Positions 1 through 9,967 of a stretch of DNA of 64,000 nt are shown here, one piece after another. Source of the stretch: an uncultured Thermoguttaceae bacterium (lineage in GTDB: Bacteria > Planctomycetota > Planctomycetia > Pirellulales > Thermoguttaceae); the NCBI GenBank assembly GCA_938042245.1, contig CALIRO010000005.1, forward strand, positions 1 to 64,000, read 5' to 3'. The position numbers and the translations under genes are program-made. Under the pieces are notes generated by a model that did no database searches, had not been told where the DNA came from, and was given only the letters and a program-made list of their open reading frames with translations. Numbering within the stretch: the stretch's first letter is position 1; every line of letters starts with the position of its first letter.

Positions 1-757
1 GGAGCATCGTGGCCAGTTTGTAAAGGGTCATGACAACGATGAGGATAGCAAACATTTGTTTCAGTCTCGGGCCGGCGATATAAAGGCTTGTCAACCTTGC
101 CCCCAAGAAGGAACCCATAGCGCCAGAGATCAGCAAGGAGACGGTCAAGCTGAGGGAGAATTGGGCGGTGGAAAGGTGTGGCAGCAGTGCGGAGAAGGAA
201 GGGGGCGTAACCGCTAAAGCGGTTACGGCGGCGGCCTTCTTAGGTTCTAGGCCAACCAGAGTAAGCGTCGGCATCAGCAGGAATCCCGGTCCAACCCCCA
301 ACAGCCCGCTTAAGACAGAAATAGGGGCAGCAAGGAGAAGTGCAATCCAGAAGTTTCCTTCGCCGTTGGAACGTTCGGGTGGTTCCGTTTCTTTCGTTGG
401 CCTCCCCATCCGATAAGCCAGATAAAAAACCGAAGCGAGGTAAACGAGCCAGATGTACATGGGCGGGACAATCCCTACCGAGGCAAGCCATGACCCCAAG
501 GGAGCGTAAACGGTCGTGATCTCTACAAGCAAAATCGCCTTCTTCCAATCTACCAACCCGCTTTTCGCAAACCCAATAACGGAAAAAAACGCAGTAACGC
601 CATTGAGCAACAGGCTCAATGGCTGCACTTGATGGACCAAGTCGGATATAAATAGCGACAGAAAAGGAATCGCCGCGAAAGCAACCCCAAGCCCCACCAT
701 GCCGGAAATCACTCCGAGAACAAAAAGTCCTACCGTCATGATAGCCAGGGTAACCAT
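1..757 (-). CDS. TauE/SafE family membrane exporter, C-terminus cut by window edge
   Basis: Reading the minus strand from the ATG at 755-757 gives an open frame of about 252 codons that runs off the left edge. The product is strongly hydrophobic and has two halves. Each half carries a glycine-rich turn (SGMVGLGVAF near residue 19 and SGLLGVGPGFLLMP near residue 150), the duplicated signature of the TauE/SafE (DUF81) family. Family members export sulfite, sulfoacetate or related organosulfur anions across the inner membrane; the substrate here cannot be told. A GGGAAAGA stretch upstream of the ATG can serve as ribosome binding site. The next gene is divergent and more than 800 bases away, so no operon context is visible. 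Family call confident, substrate unknown. Confidence 0.85.
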   Translation of the reverse strand, partial: MVTLAIMTVGLFVLGVISGMVGLGVAFAAIPFLSLFISDLVHQVQPLSLLLNGVTAFFSVIGFAKSGLVDWKKAILLVEITTVYAPLGSWLASVGIVPPMYIWLVYLASVFYLAYRMGRPTKETEPPERSNGEGNFWIALLLAAPISVLSGLLGVGPGFLLMPTLTLVGLEPKKAAAVTALAVTPPSFSALLPHLSTAQFSLSLTVSLLISGAMGSFLGARLTSLYIAGPRLKQMFAILIVVMTLYKLATML

Positions 758-1571
758 CTTCTATCTTTCCCAAAAAATTGGTCTCATCAGCAACCGAACT
801 TCTCTGTAAGCAAGCGAAACACCCAACCTTTGATGGGCTTACACCATGTGGATCAGCTGCTTGCTTATTGGTGCCGAAGGCGTTGAAGACCCAAACGAAC
901 TTTCTGTCGCCCCAGGATGGACAACCGAGCGAATTATCCATGGACTCCTTCTCAGCAATAAAGCGGGCCCGTTCCACCATTTCCCGGCTGGGTAAAGAGC
1001 TGCCAGAACGGGAGTCTCCACTACCGATTATAAAACCACTACCCCGGCTCGCCAAGCCTTACTCAGCAGCGAAACGGCAAACGGATGGCGATCAACTTCG
1101 CTAACTCGCCTTTTGCAATTTTTTTCTAACTCCTTTTTTAGCAGTTGCGTAGAAGGACATATTTATTCATTAGTTTCCTAACTCCGATGTTTCCCGAGGG
1201 CTTAGGAAAATGCCTCTGGAGGGGGCAGCCTACAAATCGACAAAAGTCGCGCTGCAGCCTTTCTCATCTGGGACGCCGCCAATATGCTGATGGTGCCGCA
1301 CGGACAGGCAGGGATGTTGGCGGAAGGCTTCCTCGTTGAGGTCCACAACTATCGGTTCTCGGCCCATGCTCCCAAGGCCTTCATTTCAGTGCCTTCGACG
1401 CAGCTTGCTCAGGCGGGCATTGGGTTGGGCTGCAGAGGCAAACCTAGCCGAACAGAGATCCTCATTTTTTTGGTCTTCTGGGGGGTGGCAAATGCCCCCC
1501 TGGAGACTCTAAAATGATTTGTTGTAGAAACCTGTCCGATTTCGGAGCTTTTTCAGGGAAAGGCCTGGGCG
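758..1571. other. gene-free stretch of about 0.8 kb
   Basis: Open frames exist on both strands but none shows a recognisable domain, a good ribosome binding site or a credible membrane or soluble-protein composition. The stretch separates the divergent TauE-like gene from the zinc-ribbon/PH gene, so it should hold both promoters. I see no convincing -35/-10 pair. It may contain decayed coding sequence. Confidence 0.5.
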
Positions 1572-2294
1572 ATGAAATGTCCAAGTTGTGGTGCGGAAGC
1601 GCCGGAAGGAAGCTTGTATTGTGCTCGCTGTGGGGCCAAATTGAACCAGAGCGTTTCGAATGCGGAATCTGTTGCCGGCCAGGGTTTGCCACCGGCTCCG
1701 TCGGTCCCCTCCCCATCCTCTGCCAATCTGGAGGCAGAACAAACATACAGCTCCGCTCCCCCGGAAGGTCCCCGTTTTGTCGAACCCCCCACGGCTCGAC
1801 AACCCGCTGAAACACAAGAACAAAAGCTTTGGCAAGGTGGCTACAGCGGCAAAGACATGTACGAAACCTGGCTCCTGTACGCTGTGATCAGCATCGGACT
1901 GCTGGTGCTTTCCCTGTGGGCGCAGACCAGTTGGGTCAGTTGGGCCTCGGCCGTTGTGATTGTGCTGTTGTGGCTTTATGGAACGTTGGTGGTGGCCTAT
2001 CGGAAGCTAAGCGTGTCCTATCGGCTTACTACCCGCCGTTTCTTCCATGAAAAAGGCATCCTCCGTCGGGTTACCGACCGGATTGAACTGATCGACATCG
2101 ACGACATTACTGTAGAGCAGTCCATCATCGACCGGTTGGTCGGCGTGGGCACCATCAAGATCACTTCCAGCGACCGGACCCATCCGGAGTTAGTGCTCCG
2201 GGGGATTAAAGACGCCCGTCGGGTAGCTGATCTTATGGACAACGCCCGTCTGGAGGAACGTCGCCGCCGAGCTGTCCATCTGGAAGCCATCTAA
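1572..2294 (+). CDS. zinc-ribbon, two-helix membrane protein with bacterial PH domain
   Basis: The 240-residue product starts with a zinc ribbon (CPSC and CARC pairs, residues 3-20). A Pro/Ser/Glu-rich linker follows to about residue 90. Next come two close hydrophobic segments (about 97-115 and 120-140), then a bacterial PH-like (bPH_2/YdbT type) domain from about 145 to 225, recognised by the pattern SVSYRLTTRRFFHEKGIL followed by ID.IDDITVEQSI and the strand GTIKI. The PH domain should face the cytoplasm. Such proteins are widespread, mostly uncharacterised, and thought to organise membranes or bind partners there. The start has the zinc ribbon immediately after the Met. Molecular role unknown. 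Confidence 0.8.
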   Translation: MKCPSCGAEAPEGSLYCARCGAKLNQSVSNAESVAGQGLPPAPSVPSPSSANLEAEQTYSSAPPEGPRFVEPPTARQPAETQEQKLWQGGYSGKDMYETWLLYAVISIGLLVLSLWAQTSWVSWASAVVIVLLWLYGTLVVAYRKLSVSYRLTTRRFFHEKGILRRVTDRIELIDIDDITVEQSIIDRLVGVGTIKITSSDRTHPELVLRGIKDARRVADLMDNARLEERRRRAVHLEAI

Positions 2295-2556
2295 TGAAAG
2301 ACGGGCTGCACGATGGCGGGCAACGACGCTAGCCTCCGACCAAGGCGTATTTGCCGAGGGCTCAGTCAGGGCATCATCCCTTCGGATTCCCTAGCAAATC
2401 GAAGGATTTTTCTGCCTTCGGATAACAAGCCGACCAATGGCCATCCGTTGCCAAAAATCACCTTCCGGCGTGCCGGTTTGGGCTGGAGCTTTTATCTCCG
2501 GTTATTGGCTTTTTGCAGCTTCTTTGTTTTGGGTTGGCAGATAGGGAGCCGCTTGC

Positions 2557-3882
2557 ATGCCACGACGAAATGGAACCTGGATATTGGCTCTTGGACTTCT
2601 CTGGCTGGTCAGCAACTTAAAAACCAGTCGGGAAGCGCAGATGGTAAGCTACGTCCTGGAGGAAATCGAGCATCGGGCCTTGGAACCGGCCGACCGCAAA
2701 ACTCTGCTTGCCGGCGCCCTAGAGGGAATGATGCAAAAACTAGATCCCTATTCGGTCTATCTGCCGCCCAAAGAGTTCCAGGAGTTTGAACAGGAATTGG
2801 ATCAACAGTTCGGGGGCATTGGCATCCATGTGTTGCTGGATCCGAAAACGCAGCAACTGACTGTGGTTACGCCGCTTTATGGCACGCCGGCCTATCAGGC
2901 GGGCATTCGGGCAGGCGACCGGATCCTTCGCATCGACGGCCAGACCACTCAGGGTATGTCGCTTCAGGCTGCCGCTCAGCGCTTGCGCGGCAAACCGGGC
3001 CAACCGGTGCAACTGACTATCCAACGGCCCGGACAAGCCGAACCTTTGGATCTGACCATCGTTCGGGCCATGATTCAAGTCGATAGCGTCTTGGGCGACC
3101 GTCGAGATAGCGAAGGTCGATGGCAGTTCTGGCTGCCTGGCTATGAGGGAATCGGCTACATCCGAATCGAAAACTTCGGTCAGCATACGGTGCAAGAGTT
3201 TCGGCAGGCGATGGACTCGCTTGTCCGCCAGGGACTGAAAGGCTTGATTCTCGATCTGCGGAATAATCCGGGGGGTCTGCTCAGTGCGGCCGTGGGCGTG
3301 TGCGAAATGTTCCTCAAAGAAGGGACCATCGTCACCACCCGCACTCGTTCCGGCCAGATCAAAAAAGAATATTCTGCCAGTGGATTACATGTGTACAGTG
3401 GTTTTCCGATCGCCGTCTTGGTCAACCAGTACACGGCCAGTGCCAGTGAAATCGTGGCCGCCTGCTTGCAGGACCATCACTTGGCGGTTATTGTAGGCCA
3501 ACGGACCTACGGCAAAGGCACCGTGCAGGAAATCCTCGAACTGGAGCCTGCCCTGGGCGCCTTGAAATTAACCACGGCCAGCTATTGGCGCCCCAGCGGG
3601 CAGGACATCAACCGCTCCAAAACCGCTACGGAAAAGGACCCCTGGGGGGTCCAGCCGGATCCAGGTTATGAAGTGCCCCTGGAGGAGAAGGAGCGAGTCC
3701 GCCTGATCCGATGGCGCCAGCGCCGCGACGCCGCTCAGGTCCTCCAACCCGATGACAAACAGTCCGAAGAGTTCGACCCCAATGATCTGCAGGCCGACCG
3801 CCAACTCATGCACGCTCTCCAGTACATCCAACAACAGATCGCCAAAACCGACTCAGCAAACGTTTCCCAACCGCTAAAATAG
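2557..3882 (+). CDS. S41 family C-terminal processing peptidase (CtpA/Prc-like)
   Basis: The 441-residue protein opens with an uncleaved signal anchor (MPRRNGTWILALGLLWLV). A short N-terminal helical region, a PDZ domain (about 85-170, with GIGIHV and GIRAGDRILRIDG) and an S41 catalytic domain (about 190-380) follow. In TASASEIVA and RTYGKGTVQ the expected Ser-Lys dyad is Ser295 and Lys320, 25 residues apart as in E. coli Prc. It should act outside the cytoplasmic membrane, trimming C-termini of exported proteins. The ATG has GGGAG 8-9 bases upstream. An overlapping frame from 2313 encodes a hydrophobic stretch but loses the protease frame. The C-terminal tail (after 380) is charged and probably disordered. 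Confidence 0.92.
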   Translation: MPRRNGTWILALGLLWLVSNLKTSREAQMVSYVLEEIEHRALEPADRKTLLAGALEGMMQKLDPYSVYLPPKEFQEFEQELDQQFGGIGIHVLLDPKTQQLTVVTPLYGTPAYQAGIRAGDRILRIDGQTTQGMSLQAAAQRLRGKPGQPVQLTIQRPGQAEPLDLTIVRAMIQVDSVLGDRRDSEGRWQFWLPGYEGIGYIRIENFGQHTVQEFRQAMDSLVRQGLKGLILDLRNNPGGLLSAAVGVCEMFLKEGTIVTTRTRSGQIKKEYSASGLHVYSGFPIAVLVNQYTASASEIVAACLQDHHLAVIVGQRTYGKGTVQEILELEPALGALKLTTASYWRPSGQDINRSKTATEKDPWGVQPDPGYEVPLEEKERVRLIRWRQRRDAAQVLQPDDKQSEEFDPNDLQADRQLMHALQYIQQQIAKTDSANVSQPLK

Positions 3883-4225
3883 GTCTTCCGTAGTGACGGG
3901 TTCGTTTTCTTTTTCTTTGTTCCTCACCGGAGTTTTGCAAAAGGGCGCTGTGCACAGGGTTCTAAAAATTTTTTCTCCATGCTTGACAGTGCCAGAGGAG
4001 GGGGTGAGTAGAATACGAAAAGTACGGTCATTGCAGATAGTAAATAAGGAATGAGTGGGGTTCGGGTATTAGGCCTGCTCGGCTGATTTCCAAGATCCCA
4101 AAACCCCACTGCGTTAAAAACCGGCAGTTATGCAGAGGTTCCAGGGCAATACTCAAGGAAACTCATGTACAAAGCGCGATTCGCCCTTTGGCAAAACTTT
4201 AGTTCCTAACGAGGAGGACGTTGTC
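3883..4225. other. intergenic region, possible weak promoter
   Basis: No gene is visible. TTGACA (3983-3988) and TAGAAT (4009-4014) resemble sigma-70 boxes for the downstream gene, but the 20-base spacer is longer than usual, so the promoter call is weak. Confidence 0.3.
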
Positions 4226-6922
4226 ATGCACGCAATCATGGTTTCTTTGCTGGTGATGGCCCTTGGCGGCCCTGCCGAAGCCGACGGCAAACACACCGTT
4301 TGGTTAGAGACGGAGAAATTTGAGCACCTGGGCGGCTGGGTGCGGGACAGCCAGTTTATCGACCAGATGGGTTCGACGTTTCTATTGGCCATCGGCCTGA
4401 AAGGGCCGGTCGAGGATGCTTGGACAAATGTAAATATCTCCGCCGCCGGCCAGTATCGCCTCTGGGTCCGATGCCATGATTGGCTCCCAGACCATAGCCC
4501 CGGCCGCTTCCAGGTAGTCTTGGGCGAAAAAACCGTCGAGCATATTTTCGGCCAATCGAAACGCGCAGGTTGGCTCTGGGAAGACGGCGGCCTGCATCAG
4601 CTACCGGCCGGAAAGCTCCAAGTGCGGCTCAAAGACCTCACCGGCCATTATAGCCGATGCGATGTGATCGTCCTGACCAATGATCTGAATTACCAGCCGA
4701 CCGCAGATCTCCAACAGCTTCAAGCAGAGCGGATCGCCCATGGCGGGCTGAGCCGGGAGGTAAAACAGCTCGGCCCCTATGATACGGTGGTCGTAGGCGG
4801 CGGCTTGGCCGGCACGTTTGCCGCCGTAGCGTCGGCCCGGCACGGTTGCCGAACCGTCCTGGTGCAAAACCGTCCCGTCCTAGGCGGCAACGCCAGCGAA
4901 GAAATCCTCGTCGAACCCCAAGGCGATACCACCCGTCAGCCGCTTGACCCCGGCGAAGGCGGCCTGATCGAAGAAGTCCGTGGACCCGTGCAGGAGTATT
5001 CCAATCGCCTGCTTCAGATGGTCCAGGCCGAGCCAAACCTGGAGCTATTGCTCAATACCCATGCTACCGGCGTCGAACTGGCCCGGCCAGGCCAAATCGC
5101 CGCCATCTTGGCCCTAGATACGGCTACAAACCAACGGCTCCGAATTGCTGGTAAAATTTTCATCGATTGCACCGGCGATGGCTCCATCGGCGCTTGGGCC
5201 GGGGCCGAATACCGCCATGGCCGAGAGCCTCGCAGCATGTACAATGAAACACGTGCTCCCGAGCAGGCCGACAGCCATACCATGGGCGGCACGCTCCGCT
5301 ATGCCTCTCAGCTCCGGGCCGAACCCGTCCCCTTCCAGGCGCCGGCCTGGGCCTACCGATTCGAACGCTGCGAGGACTTCGGCGTCCATCGGCATCCGCA
5401 GATCCATTTTGGCGGCTGGCAGTGGATCATCGAATACGGCGGCATGAAAAACACCATTGACGACGCCGAGCATATCCGTGATGAACTTCTGCGCATCATC
5501 TGGGGGATGTGGGACCACGTAAAAAACCACTGCCCCAAACTCAAAAAAGAGGCCCAAAACTATGAACTGGTCTGGGTAGGCCATGTGGTCGGCAAACGCG
5601 AAAGCCGACGCCTGATCGGCGATTACATCATGACCGAACACGACATCGCCCGGCAGGTTCTCTTCCCGGATCGGGTAGCCTACGGCGGCTGGGGCATCGA
5701 CCTGCATCCGCCCGGCGGCTTCTGGGACAAGCTGCCCCCGGCCGAGTTCTCCCATAAAACCAAGTTCTCCATCCCGTTCCGGAGCCTGTATAGCAAAGAT
5801 GTGGAAAATCTCATGATGGCAGGCCGATGTATTTCTGTTAGCCATGCCGCCCTCGGCGCCACACGTGTCATGATCACCTGTGGCCTCCAGGGCCAGGCCG
5901 TTGGAACCGCCGCTGCTATCTGTAAAAAATATCAGGTACTCCCACGCCAAATCTACCAAAACTATATCGCCGAACTGCAACAGATGCTCTTAAAAGACGG
6001 CTGCTACCTGATCGACCTGCCCAATCAAGACCCCAAAGATTTGGCTCTTCGGGCCAAGGCAAGCGCTTCCAGCACTGCTCCAGGGCAACTGCTCGAAAAG
6101 CTTTTGGCCAAAGCAGCTTCGCCCCGGGTGCATCCGCTCCATCAGCCCCGGGCTGTCCTGTTCCGGGTAACTGCCGACCGGATTGATTCGGTCAGCCTGT
6201 ACCTCCATTCCGAAAACCCCACACCGACTCCCGTTACGCTCGGTTTACGGTCGGCCAAGGCGGTGGATGATTTTAGCTCCGAAAAAGACCTAGCCCAGGC
6301 TACTGCACAAATACCCCCGCAAAGTGCCGGTTGGATAACCTTCCGGTTCGACCGGGCCGTAGAGCCGGGCTATTACTATGTTTGGCTTGCCCCGCAAAAA
6401 GGGATCGGTTGGGCACTGTTTGACCAGCCACGGCATGAGGCCTCCAGAGCATATCATAACGGCAAGCAGTGGGTTCAGATGCCGGAGACTTATACCTTCC
6501 GGCTCGATCCGCCCTCGGCCGTGTATGCGGAGGCGCCGGAAAAACCCCGCTCGATTGAGGATGCGTTTTCGCCGGCGAATGTAAATAACGGCTTTGCGCG
6601 GGCGATCCGGGGTTGGCCAAACGCCTGGCGCCCTGATCCCAAGGAGCCGCTGCCCCAGTGGGTGGCCTTGGATTTCGGCCAACCGGTGGAGTTCAATACC
6701 GTCCACGTCAGCTTCCAAACCAGACAAATGCGGGCCGAGGATTTCCGCCTAGAAGCCTTCGACGGCCAGCAGTGGCGTCAGTTGGCAACCGTGCAAGCCA
6801 ATAAAGACCGCCGACGGGTTGTGCGGTTCGACCGAACGAAGGCCAGCCAACTTCGGCTGGTCATCCTCAAAGCCGCCGACGACATGGGTGTCTGCGAAAT
6901 CCGCGTGTATAACGAACCCTAA
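4226..6922 (+). CDS. secreted FAD-dependent oxidoreductase with discoidin-like C-terminal domain
   Basis: The 898-residue product has a signal peptide (MHAIMVSLLVMALGGPAEA). A beta-rich N-terminal domain (about 25-165) follows, then an FAD_oxidored (PF12831 type) domain whose dinucleotide motif is VVVGGGLAGTFAA near residue 190 and whose second motif is LGGNASEE. A fumarate-reductase-like substrate region continues to about 630. The last 150 residues match an F5/8 type C (discoidin-like) carbohydrate-binding domain. I chose the ATG at 4226 because GAGGAGG (4211-4217) lies 8 bases upstream and a signal peptide follows at once; the in-frame ATG at 4130 would bury that peptide. Planctomycetes carry many such exported FAD proteins, possibly oxidising sugars or polysaccharides; the substrate is unknown. 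Confidence 0.85.
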   Translation: MHAIMVSLLVMALGGPAEADGKHTVWLETEKFEHLGGWVRDSQFIDQMGSTFLLAIGLKGPVEDAWTNVNISAAGQYRLWVRCHDWLPDHSPGRFQVVLGEKTVEHIFGQSKRAGWLWEDGGLHQLPAGKLQVRLKDLTGHYSRCDVIVLTNDLNYQPTADLQQLQAERIAHGGLSREVKQLGPYDTVVVGGGLAGTFAAVASARHGCRTVLVQNRPVLGGNASEEILVEPQGDTTRQPLDPGEGGLIEEVRGPVQEYSNRLLQMVQAEPNLELLLNTHATGVELARPGQIAAILALDTATNQRLRIAGKIFIDCTGDGSIGAWAGAEYRHGREPRSMYNETRAPEQADSHTMGGTLRYASQLRAEPVPFQAPAWAYRFERCEDFGVHRHPQIHFGGWQWIIEYGGMKNTIDDAEHIRDELLRIIWGMWDHVKNHCPKLKKEAQNYELVWVGHVVGKRESRRLIGDYIMTEHDIARQVLFPDRVAYGGWGIDLHPPGGFWDKLPPAEFSHKTKFSIPFRSLYSKDVENLMMAGRCISVSHAALGATRVMITCGLQGQAVGTAAAICKKYQVLPRQIYQNYIAELQQMLLKDGCYLIDLPNQDPKDLALRAKASASSTAPGQLLEKLLAKAASPRVHPLHQPRAVLFRVTADRIDSVSLYLHSENPTPTPVTLGLRSAKAVDDFSSEKDLAQATAQIPPQSAGWITFRFDRAVEPGYYYVWLAPQKGIGWALFDQPRHEASRAYHNGKQWVQMPETYTFRLDPPSAVYAEAPEKPRSIEDAFSPANVNNGFARAIRGWPNAWRPDPKEPLPQWVALDFGQPVEFNTVHVSFQTRQMRAEDFRLEAFDGQQWRQLATVQANKDRRRVVRFDRTKASQLRLVILKAADDMGVCEIRVYNEP

Positions 6923-6929
6923 CCCCTCT

Positions 6930-7105
6930 TGCAGTGCGGGCGTGCCGCCCGCTGTTGCCGCTGCCTGCCAGGGGAGAGGCGAATAAGGCCCCCTCACCCG
7001 GCCAACCTATCGGTTGGCCGGCCTCTCCCACGGTGGGGAGAGGCGAATAAATCCCCTCTCCCCTGGCGGGAGAGGCGGGGCAAAGGGCCTCCACAGCAGG
7101 CTAGG
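6930..7105. repeat. palindromic GC-rich intergenic repeat cluster
   Basis: The spacer holds several CTCTCCC...GGGAGAG palindromes. A 41-base block at 6989-7029, centred on the palindrome GGCCAACCTATCGGTTGGCC, recurs in inverted orientation at 17186-17226 with two mismatches. The reading frame stays open through it, but the repeat nature and the start of the next gene argue that it is not translated. Confidence 0.75.
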
Positions 7106-7129
7106 AGAGTGGGATATGGATCTACGGCC

Positions 7130-9967
7130 ATGAAACCTCTTGGATTCCGATTCTCGATTCGTCAAGCCTGTTGGCTGCTGGGTGGTCTGGTTTTAGCGGC
7201 TGTGGGGGCGGCAGCACTATGGGCCGGAGCGGAGTGGTTTTTTTGTTTGCCGGAGGGAATTACCGCCTCTTATGTGGGCAGGCAAGCCTGCTTGGAGTGC
7301 CATCCTCGGGAGTGCGATGCCTGGGCCCAATCGGAACATGCCCGTTCGATGGACTGGGCCAGGCCTGATTCGGTGTTGGGAGACTTTAACGGCCAGGAAT
7401 ATCTAGATGTTCCTTTGGCGGAGTTGCCAGATCGGCTTTCGGGGCCGGAGCTTCAGCAGGTACTAGATACTGCCTCGGACGAGCTTTGGGCCAAGGTCCT
7501 TGCGGGCGGCAGCCCGGAGTTTCGCCAGAAGATGCTAGCGGCGATGCCGACGGAGCGGCGCACAAAAATTCAGCAATTTCTCGACAAGCAAGCACCCTTG
7601 CCAACGGGTCCGTTGGCCCGTGCCCGGCTGGAAGTGGTCGAACTGGTGCGTCGCCTGGAGACGGAAGGCCGTCTGAAAATTACCTTCGGCCTGCGCCATC
7701 GGATGTTCCGGAAGGGGGACCGATTTTACATGCGTACCGAAGGCCCCGATGGCCAGATGCAGGAGTTTGAAATTAAATACGTGCTTGGCCACCTCTCCTT
7801 ACAGCAGTATTTAGTGGAATTTCCGGAAGGTGCTCTGTTGCCGGACGGTTCGCGGATGCCCAAGGGGAGCCTTCAGGCCTTGCCGATTGCCTGGGATGTG
7901 CAGGGCCGACGGTGGTTTCCGCTGTATCCGGGCGAGCGGATCCGGCCGGATGATCCGTTGCATTGGACGGGTCGGCTTTTTAACGCCAATTCGATGTGTA
8001 TGGAGTGCCATGCTACCGGCCTGCGCCGGGGATATGACCCGGACCGACACGCTTATCAGACCAGCTTTTGCGAGGTGCAGGTTAGTTGCGAGGCGTGCCA
8101 CGGGCCGGCCAGTGTGCATGTGGAGTTGGCCCGGTCGAAGCGGTTTGTTTGGGATCGGCGTTATGGGGTGGGTTTGCCCCGGCTGACCAAGGCGGATGCC
8201 GCTGTACAGATGGACGTTTGTGCGCCCTGCCACGCCCGTCGGCATCCAATCTGGCCGGACCGACCGGAAACAGAAACCTTCACCGCCCAGCCTCGCCCAT
8301 TTCTGGATTACTATCTGCCCAGTCTTTTTGATCATCGGATGCCGTATATCTATCCCAGGGCGTTATACTATCCGGACGGCCAGATTCTGGAGGAGGACTA
8401 CGAATACGGCTCTTTTGTTCAAAGCAAGATGTTCCGCCAAGGGGTGGACTGCCGGGACTGCCATTCGGTGCGAACCCGACAGTATTATCCGAAGGATAAT
8501 AGCCTCTGTACGAACTGCCATTTGGGACGGCATCCTGCTGAACAATACGACAGTCCGAAACACCATTTCCATCCGGTGGGCGGTCCTGGTTCCCGATGCG
8601 TTGATTGCCATATGCCAGAGAGCTTCTATATGGTGGTGGATAGCCGGCGGGATCACAGTTTCCGATCGCCTTGGCCGGAAGGAACGCTGGCGCTGGGTGT
8701 GCCGAACGCTTGCAACCATTGTCATCATGATGCGGACAAGGGGCAGACAGCCCAATGGGCGGCGGAGAAACTCCGGGTGTGGTATCCCCATCGTCGGACC
8801 GAATCGGCTCGGTTTGCCCAGGCGATTGCCGCTGGCCGAGAGCGTCGGCCGGAAGCCGCCAACGACTTGATGGCGGTGGTCCAACAGCAGGAACTTCCCG
8901 GCATCGTGCGGGCAAGCGCCCTGTTGCTTTTAGGGGATTATCCTTGGCTGGCATCTGGCCCGGCAGTTTGGACCGGCTTGGAGGATCCGGATCCGTTGGT
9001 GCGGGCTACTGCTCTGAGTATCCTTCGGGAGGCGAGTTCGGAGGAGTTGGCTGTTCGGGTGGCGCCGAAATTGGCCGACCCGGTCCGGGCTGTCCGGTTG
9101 GAAGCGGTCCGGGCCTTGGTTCGGCATGGACATAACGCCATAGGCAGCCAGGACTTTGAGCGGGCCTGGAAGGAGCTTCTGGAAGGGCTTCAGGCCCTGC
9201 AGGATCAAGCCGAAGCCCATGTAGAACTGGCCATCCTCTCCGACCAGCTTGGCGAAGAGGCAAAAGCGGTAGAGGCCTATGAGCGGGCGATTCGGCTTGA
9301 TCCCCGGTCGGTGATTGCCCGGAACAATCTGGGGATTGTATACGCCCGGCAAGCTGGGCGTCTTTTCGATCAGCTTCAATTGGCCGAAAAAACTGGGCAA
9401 TCGGCCCAGGTGGAAAAACTTCGGCAACTGCTGGCCCAAAAAACCGCCCAGGCCGAGAAGCACTATCAGGCTGCCTTGGCAGTGCAACCGGACCTGCTGG
9501 AAGTGCAAGACAACCTGGCCCGGCTATATTATGCGGTAGGTCGGCATCAGGATGCGGAAGCGCAGTTTCGGAAAATGATCGCCCAGGCGCCGGAGCGGGC
9601 AGAAACCTATTTTTACCTAGCCCAACTTTTGGCCGAAGATGAAAGCCGATTGGCCGAGGCGGCCCAACTGCTGGCCAAAGCGGTGGAACTAGCGCCGCAG
9701 CAGTCCCGGATTCGGTATAACTATGGCTTAGCCCTGCAAAAGCTCGGCCGGCCCAAAGAAGCCGAACAGGAGCTTCAAAAAGCTCTGGACTTAGAACCGG
9801 CCGAAGCAGACTATGTGCACGCTTTGGCGATTCTCTACGCCCAGCAGCGGCGCTGGCAGGAGGCGGCCTCATTGGCTCGCCGTTTGGTGAACCTGCGACC
9901 CAGCGACCCGGCCACTCGTCGCATGGCGGCTGAATTTCAGCGTCGGGCGGAGGCCGACCGGCAATAA
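7130..9967 (+). CDS. membrane-anchored octahaem c-type cytochrome with HEAT and TPR repeats
   Basis: The 945-residue product has an N-terminal anchor (about 13-34) and then eight CxxCH haem-binding motifs: CLECH (54-58), CMECH, CEACH, CAPCH, CRDCH, CTNCH, CVDCH and CNHCH. A HEAT-like segment (LEDPDPLVRATALSIL) and at least four TPR units follow to the C-terminus. It should sit on the outer face of the cytoplasmic membrane and carry electrons; the cytochrome part resembles multihaem proteins of the c554/NrfA-like fold, but no catalytic residue set identifies a reaction. The frame is open from 6929 through a repeat. I place the start at 7130, where the product begins MKPLGFRFS before the anchor. 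AGGAG at 7103-7107 is 22 bases away; see the leader peptide finding. Confidence 0.85.
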   Translation: MKPLGFRFSIRQACWLLGGLVLAAVGAAALWAGAEWFFCLPEGITASYVGRQACLECHPRECDAWAQSEHARSMDWARPDSVLGDFNGQEYLDVPLAELPDRLSGPELQQVLDTASDELWAKVLAGGSPEFRQKMLAAMPTERRTKIQQFLDKQAPLPTGPLARARLEVVELVRRLETEGRLKITFGLRHRMFRKGDRFYMRTEGPDGQMQEFEIKYVLGHLSLQQYLVEFPEGALLPDGSRMPKGSLQALPIAWDVQGRRWFPLYPGERIRPDDPLHWTGRLFNANSMCMECHATGLRRGYDPDRHAYQTSFCEVQVSCEACHGPASVHVELARSKRFVWDRRYGVGLPRLTKADAAVQMDVCAPCHARRHPIWPDRPETETFTAQPRPFLDYYLPSLFDHRMPYIYPRALYYPDGQILEEDYEYGSFVQSKMFRQGVDCRDCHSVRTRQYYPKDNSLCTNCHLGRHPAEQYDSPKHHFHPVGGPGSRCVDCHMPESFYMVVDSRRDHSFRSPWPEGTLALGVPNACNHCHHDADKGQTAQWAAEKLRVWYPHRRTESARFAQAIAAGRERRPEAANDLMAVVQQQELPGIVRASALLLLGDYPWLASGPAVWTGLEDPDPLVRATALSILREASSEELAVRVAPKLADPVRAVRLEAVRALVRHGHNAIGSQDFERAWKELLEGLQALQDQAEAHVELAILSDQLGEEAKAVEAYERAIRLDPRSVIARNNLGIVYARQAGRLFDQLQLAEKTGQSAQVEKLRQLLAQKTAQAEKHYQAALAVQPDLLEVQDNLARLYYAVGRHQDAEAQFRKMIAQAPERAETYFYLAQLLAEDESRLAEAAQLLAKAVELAPQQSRIRYNYGLALQKLGRPKEAEQELQKALDLEPAEADYVHALAILYAQQRRWQEAASLARRLVNLRPSDPATRRMAAEFQRRAEADRQ

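Noticed and set aside
240-1055. 271-codon minus-strand frame
   Set aside because: Most of it is a shadow of the TauE/SafE gene in another frame; the remainder has no domain or start signal.
2313-2789. Frame with a hydrophobic stretch upstream of the S41 protease
   Set aside because: It overlaps the protease in another frame and turns into shadow sequence; the protease start at 2557 has its own Shine-Dalgarno sequence.
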